Of a stretch of 64,000 nt of DNA, positions 60,409 to 64,000 are shown piece by piece (position 1 is the stretch's first letter; every line of letters starts with the position of its first letter). The notes below the pieces were generated by a model. That model saw only the letters and a program-made list of their open reading frames with translations. It ran no database searches and had not been told where the DNA came from. The position numbers and the translations under genes were made by a program. The stretch comes from JBGPEQ01 sp050180895 (lineage in GTDB: Bacteria > Pseudomonadota > Alphaproteobacteria > Dongiales > Dongiaceae). The DNA lies in contig JBFXDS010000007.1 in NCBI GenBank assembly GCA_050180895.1, positions 128,359 through 192,358 on the forward strand, in the 5' to 3' direction.

Positions 60409-60870
60409 CTAGGGCTCGGGATACGGCGTGCCGTCCTTGTGCACGAACCGGCCGTCGGCGTTGGCGCTCATCATGTCGATGTCGGAGCAGGTGGTGAGAT
60501 CGGCGGGCGAACGGGAGCCGACTTCGAGATAGACCGCCATCGCGCCCGATCTGTTGATCAGGTGGTGGCCGTCGCCGGAGCCTTTCGGAAAGGCCGCGCA
60601 ATCGCCGGCGCGCAGCAGCGTCTCGCCGCCGTCTTCGATCAGCGTCAGTTCGCCCTCGAGCACATAGACGAATTCGTCTTCGTGCGAATGCCAGTGACGC
60701 TGGCTCGACCAGTTGCCCGGCGGCAGGTGCATGAGATTGACTCCGAAATCGTCGAGACCGCCGGCATCGCCCAGCCGCTGCCGCACGCGATCGGCGCAGG
60801 GTGCGTCGAACGGCGGCGGATAGCCCGCGCCCTTGCGTTCCGGTACGGCGGCGATGTCGATCTTGGGCAT
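60409..60870 (-). CDS. Cupin-domain protein
   Basis: 153-residue small beta-barrel protein. Cupin motif 1 is WSSQRHWHSHEDEFVYVLEGE, supplying two His, a Glu and the metal site; motif 2 is AGDCAAFPKGSGDGHHLIN with the last His ligand. The N-terminal segment PKIDIAAVPERKGAGYPPPFDAPC is typical of a cupin group often found as orphan genes. The function may be isomerase, dioxygenase or sensor. The start ATG at 60870 has a weak ribosome-binding site. Confidence 0.92.
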   Translation of the reverse strand: MPKIDIAAVPERKGAGYPPPFDAPCADRVRQRLGDAGGLDDFGVNLMHLPPGNWSSQRHWHSHEDEFVYVLEGELTLIEDGGETLLRAGDCAAFPKGSGDGHHLINRSGAMAVYLEVGSRSPADLTTCSDIDMMSANADGRFVHKDGTPYPEP

Positions 60871-61233
60871 GGCGGCCGTCCCGGTGAATCCAGCCGGGCC
60901 ATGCGCGGCCGGCGCATAGCCGACCTAGCACAATTTCCGGCGGGGAAACATACCCATAGTGCCGACCCTGGCTTTGCGTCGGACAGAGAAGTCCGGTTGA
61001 AATGGGGTCAGACACCGGTGCCGCGACCTGGGTCCTGCTTGTCGACGACGGCCTGAAACGATTGAAACGAAGCCGAACGAATTGAAACGATCGCTCGCCC
61101 GTCCGGGCGAGAAACAGCCTGCCTTGTGACGCTGGGATGACGCCTCGCCGTCCATCTTCGCGGCCGATCGGTCGCGCGCCGATCGCGCACATCGCGAAGA
61201 CAGGAAGGCTACCCAGCGCAGAGGAGGCAGGAT
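60871..61233. other. 363-bp gap with TTGAAACGA repeats
   Basis: ATTGAAACGA or a close form occurs three times in 61055-61092 (TGAAACGATTGAAACGA...AATTGAAACGA), followed by CTCGCCCGTCCGGGCGAG, a short palindrome. AAATGGGGTCAGACACCG near 61000 resembles a motif recalled from intergenic repeat debris. No gene seen. Confidence 0.45.
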
Positions 61234-61776
61234 ATGGGCGCTAATTCACTACCCCCGCCGTCGGTCTTTTGGGACATCAACGGCGGGAAGACGAAGATGG
61301 TCGACGGTCTCAAGCCCGGCGCGAAGATATTCCTGGACGTGGCGGAAGCCTGGCGCTGGCAGGACAAGCTGCTGGAACAGGAACGATGGCTCGTGCTGGC
61401 GGAGCGGCAGTTCCATCTCCGCCTCTCGACGCGAACGGTGAATGCCAGCGTTCCCTTGAGCTGGTTCTTCTTTGAGAAGAGGTCGGACCTGGGGCTCTTT
61501 CGAGTTCCGAATATCGGCGACCACGACCTCAAGGGCAGGGCGCTGCACGTGATGGTTTTCGCCCAGCATTCGCAGAGCATCATGGAATTCTACCGGAAGA
61601 AGGAGAGGATTCCCGAAGTCGCCTTCTATGCCGTCACGCGAAAGGAGCGGCAGCTGCTCCCCGGCTTCAAGATGGAGCATGCCTACATCCTCAACTTCTG
61701 GTCCAGACCGCCCTACCTCAGCTATGAGTTCGAGATCATCTCCGACCAGGTCTGGAAGCTCAACAAGCTGTGGTGA
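61234..61776 (+). CDS. Hypothetical 180-residue protein
   Basis: Unrecognised. ATG at 61234 follows GAGGAGGCAGGAT, a strong ribosome-binding site. Sequence runs MGANSLPPPSVFWDINGGKTKMV...SWFFFEKRSDLGLFRVPNIGDHDLKGRALHVMVFAQHSQSIMEFYRKK...AYILNFWSRPPYLSYEFEIISDQVWKLNKLW. It is soluble, aromatic- and Lys-rich, with less Ala/Arg bias than its neighbours, so it may be horizontally acquired. Repeat-rich DNA lies on both sides. No partners. Confidence 0.65.
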   Translation: MGANSLPPPSVFWDINGGKTKMVDGLKPGAKIFLDVAEAWRWQDKLLEQERWLVLAERQFHLRLSTRTVNASVPLSWFFFEKRSDLGLFRVPNIGDHDLKGRALHVMVFAQHSQSIMEFYRKKERIPEVAFYAVTRKERQLLPGFKMEHAYILNFWSRPPYLSYEFEIISDQVWKLNKLW

Positions 61777-61978
61777 CGCGGCGAGGCGCGCATTCTTCGC
61801 CGCTGGCGAAGGGCAGGGTCATAGGCGCCGCGATCTCACTCCCCCGCCCCTTGTGGGCGGGGTGAAGGGGGCGGGGTTTGCACGCGGCAGCGCGCCCGCA
61901 AGGTCCACCACAAAGTTTCCACCGACTGCGTCGGCCCCCGAGGCCATGAAACGATCCTCCAGCACACACCTACTCGCT

Positions 61979-62055
61979 TGTCACCCCCGCGAAAGCGGGG
62001 GTCCAGGGTGACCGCATGTCGCTTGTCCTGGACCCCCGCTTTCGCGGGGGTGACA
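61979..62055. repeat. Palindromic repeat of the TCACCCCCGCGAAAGCGGGG type
   Basis: Perfect 29-bp arms (61979-62007, 62027-62055), each itself a hairpin around GCGAAAGC. It lies in the 576-bp gap 61777-62352, which also has a CCCCGCCC...GGGCGGGG stem near 61840 and, at 62145-62180, a TTCGTGTTCTTTGTGCCCTTCG tract. No gene is supported in that gap. Confidence 0.88.
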
Positions 62056-62352
62056 GTCAAGCTTGTGGCCCAAATGCGTCCAGTTTCTTTTTCAGAACAC
62101 GAAGAAAGCCGGGCGCTTCCCTCGGCCCCCGCGCGAAGCACCGACCTCTTCGTGTTCTTTGTGCCCTTCGTGGCTTTGTGGTGAGTCTCTCCTGCGAGTC
62201 TCGCTTTACGGCGGTAAGGCGAGACTCCCTCTTATCCCAGCGCCCATGAGGGGCAGGGCGAGGGCGACCCCTGCGATAGTGGATACTAACCGGGCCGGTG
62301 CTTGTGATACGTCTTCGGGGCGGGCAACGCGTCGAACGGGGAGGGGAATGAC

Positions 62353-63756
62353 ATGACGGACGACAATGCCTTCGGGGGAGCGGTCGATCTCGGCCGGAAG
62401 ATCGCGCGCGGCGCCGTCACCTCGACGGCCGCCACGACTCTGATGCTCGAGCGCATCGAGCGCCTGAACGGCTCGCTCAAATGCTACGAGCTGGTGATGG
62501 CGGATCGGGCGCTGGCCGACGCCAGGAAGGCGGATCGGGAGATCAAGGCGAAGAAGGCGCGCGGGCCGCTGCACGGCGTGCCCGTCGCCATCAAGGATCT
62601 CTGCGATATCGAGGGCCTCCCGACGGCCTCCGGCATTCCGATGTTCCGATCGACCGTCGCCGGCCGCACCTCCACCGTCGCGGCCCGGCTCAAGGCTGCG
62701 GGGGCGGTGATCCTCGGCAAGCTGCAGCTCACCGAAGGAGCGCTGGCACTCCACCATCCGGATGTCCCGCCGCCGGTGAATCCGTGGCGGCGGGATCGCT
62801 GGTCGGGCGCATCCTCCTCCGGCTCCGGCGTCGCGACGGCCGCCGGCCTCTGCTATGGCTCGCTCGGCAGCGACACCGGCGGCTCGATCCGCTTTCCGTC
62901 GATTGCGAACGGCTGCGTCGGACTGAAGCCGACCTGGGGCCGGGTGAGCCGCTACGGCGTCTTTCCGCTCGCCGAGACGCTCGATCACATCGGCCCCATC
63001 ACGCGGCGCGTGGAGGACGCCGCCGCCATGCTCGGCGCGATCGCCGGCCGCGACGAGAACGATCCCTCCAGCTCGTCGGAGGCCGTGCCCGACTATCTCG
63101 CGGGCATCGGCAAGGGCCTGAAGGGCGTCGTCCTCGGCTTCGACGAGAAATATTGCAGCGCGGGCGTCGATCCCGCGATCGTGAAGGTCCTGAAGAAGGC
63201 GGTCTCCGTCCTGAAAAAGGCGGGGGCCGTCGTGAAGACCGTGAAGATGCCGCCCACGGAGGACGCCGTCGCCGGCTGGGTGCCGCTCTGCGCCGTCGAG
63301 GCCGCCCTGGCCCACACGGCCTCGTATCCGTCGCGGAAGGAGGGCTACGGACCGGTGTTCGCCGGCTTCCTGGAGAGCGGACGCACGCTGTCCGGCCTCG
63401 ATTACGGCCGGGCGGCGATCGCCCGCCGCAACCTGCGCGGCGCCATGCAGAAGCTGTTCGCGGACATCGACATCATGGTCGTGCCGATCATGCCCTGGCT
63501 CAACCCGTCCGTGGCCGAGTTCAACGCCCTCTGCGAGAACGCCGAAGGCCTGCAGAAGCTGATCCACTTCACCTGTATCTACGACACCACCGGCCAGCCG
63601 ACCATCACGCTGCCCGCCGGGCTCGACGCCAACGCCTCGCCGATCGGCTTCCAGATCGTGGGCCGCCATTTCGAGGAGGCCCTGCTCTGCCGCGCCGGCA
63701 TGGCCTGGCAGCGCGCCGGCGGCGTGCACGACGACACGCCACCGCTGGCAGCGTGA
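62353..63756 (+). CDS. Amidase-signature family enzyme (second)
   Basis: 467 residues; ATG at 62353 with GGGGAGGGG upstream. Ser-cisSer-Lys triad: Lys in HGVPVAIKDLCDIEG, cis-Ser in WSGASSSGSGVATAAG and the nucleophile in GSDTGGSIRFPSIANG. It is closer to GatA-like amidases than the amidase at 43504 and the two are not recent duplicates. Substrate unknown; GatCAB function is unlikely without gatB/gatC. Followed by a palindromic repeat and the start of an IS-like gene. Confidence 0.93.
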   Translation: MTDDNAFGGAVDLGRKIARGAVTSTAATTLMLERIERLNGSLKCYELVMADRALADARKADREIKAKKARGPLHGVPVAIKDLCDIEGLPTASGIPMFRSTVAGRTSTVAARLKAAGAVILGKLQLTEGALALHHPDVPPPVNPWRRDRWSGASSSGSGVATAAGLCYGSLGSDTGGSIRFPSIANGCVGLKPTWGRVSRYGVFPLAETLDHIGPITRRVEDAAAMLGAIAGRDENDPSSSSEAVPDYLAGIGKGLKGVVLGFDEKYCSAGVDPAIVKVLKKAVSVLKKAGAVVKTVKMPPTEDAVAGWVPLCAVEAALAHTASYPSRKEGYGPVFAGFLESGRTLSGLDYGRAAIARRNLRGAMQKLFADIDIMVVPIMPWLNPSVAEFNALCENAEGLQKLIHFTCIYDTTGQPTITLPAGLDANASPIGFQIVGRHFEEALLCRAGMAWQRAGGVHDDTPPLAA

Positions 63757-63792
63757 GGTCTGTTCCATACTGGGGGTGGATGGCCGAGACAG

Positions 63793-63880
63793 GCCCTCAC
63801 CCCAACCCTCTCCCGCTAGCGGGCGAGGGGGCTCGATCGCGCAGCGGCCCCGTCGGAATCCCCTCTCGCGCTTGCGGGAG
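63793..63880. repeat. Interrupted palindromic repeat of the CCCTCACCC type
   Basis: Left arm CCCTCACCCCAACCCTCTCCCGC resembles 52387-52499, but the right arm breaks off after CGCTTGCGGGAG at ~63880. The complementary end (GGGAGAGGGGGAG) reappears at 63931-63943. The ~50 bp between may be the tip of an insertion sequence that landed in the repeat. Confidence 0.6.
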
Positions 63881-63943
63881 CTTTGCAGAAATCATCGCAT
63901 ATGATTCTCTGGCAAGGAGAGCGGCGAGGCGGGAGAGGGGGAG

Positions 63944-64000
63944 ATGGGGCATCGAACGGATGAGCAGCTGAGTTTGGCGGAAGCGCTGATGCATCCGCGG
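63944..64000 (+). mobile_element. Probable IS5-like transposase, first 19 codons only
   Basis: ATG at 63944 with GGGAGAGGGGGAG directly upstream. The frame MGHRTDEQLSLAEALMHPR runs to the window end. Q-L-S-L-A-[ED]-A-L resembles the N-terminus of one alphaproteobacterial IS5-group transposase family. Nineteen residues are too few to be certain. Confidence 0.4.

Noticed and set aside
62145..62180. Short frame reading LFVFFVPFVALW as a peptide gene
   Set aside because: Derived from a low-complexity TTCGTG/CTTTGTG tract common in intergenic DNA; no start signal.

Overview
The window is GC-rich chromosomal DNA (roughly two thirds GC by eye) from an alphaproteobacterium, most likely a Rhodospirillales-type metabolic generalist. 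Supporting signs are a class I polyhydroxyalkanoate synthase, the alphaproteobacterial hom-glpX-recJ gene set, several exact TTAA-N7-TTAA (CtrA-type) boxes, an exact chromosomal parS site, and many solute-binding-protein transporters for organic acids. The genus is inference. Both edges cut features: an arylsulfatase on the left and what looks like the 5' end of an IS transposase on the right.

Layout. 1-5.6 kb: sulfatase, a DUF6134-like exported protein, phaC, and an OmpA-type lipoprotein, with two copies of an 18-bp perfect palindrome and a relic of a second phaC 3' end. 5.6-16.1 kb: homoserine dehydrogenase, glpX and recJ, interrupted by a 23S-IVP-type (four-helix bundle) gene with inverted-repeat flanks and by a ~5.6 kb block holding an AbrB-type membrane protein and a sugar ABC transporter with its GntR regulator. 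16.1-18.4 kb: a G/D-rich lipoprotein, a RidA protein, tRNA-Glu and a decayed repeat-bearing tract. 18.5-31.4 kb: a large organic-acid catabolic island with two GntR regulators, a TcuA-like flavoprotein, a catalytically odd SDR, a complete TctCBA tripartite transporter, three MmgE/PrpD proteins and an isocitrate/isopropylmalate dehydrogenase homologue. It looks like uptake, isomerisation and oxidative decarboxylation of an unidentified tricarboxylate.

31.5-40.1 kb: envelope and signalling genes (Tyr/Asp-rich lipoprotein, DUF962, two FecR-domain proteins, a CHASE2 histidine kinase, a retropepsin-like protease with two CtrA boxes upstream) plus phenylalanine hydroxylase. 40.3-45 kb: a guanidino-oxopentanoate decarboxylase-like enzyme, a small conserved-looking protein, a CtrA box and parS, an Asp/Glu racemase-family enzyme and an amidase. 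45.1-52.3 kb: a complete 2-aminoethylphosphonate system (binding protein, ATPase, fused permease, LysR regulator, PhnW, PhnX). 52.7-55.4 kb: a degenerate histidine-kinase-like protein directly upstream of a HerA-type ATPase. 55.5-64 kb: LysE exporter, divergent 5-oxoprolinase genes pxpBC/pxpA, an orphan ABC binding protein, cupin, an orphan protein and a second amidase.

The intergenic DNA is rich in palindromic repeats: eight copies of one 85-bp element and several members of other hairpin families, some lying inside the phosphonate operon. Most very long opposite-strand open frames are high-GC antisense shadows. No CRISPR array, rRNA operon or riboswitch was seen.
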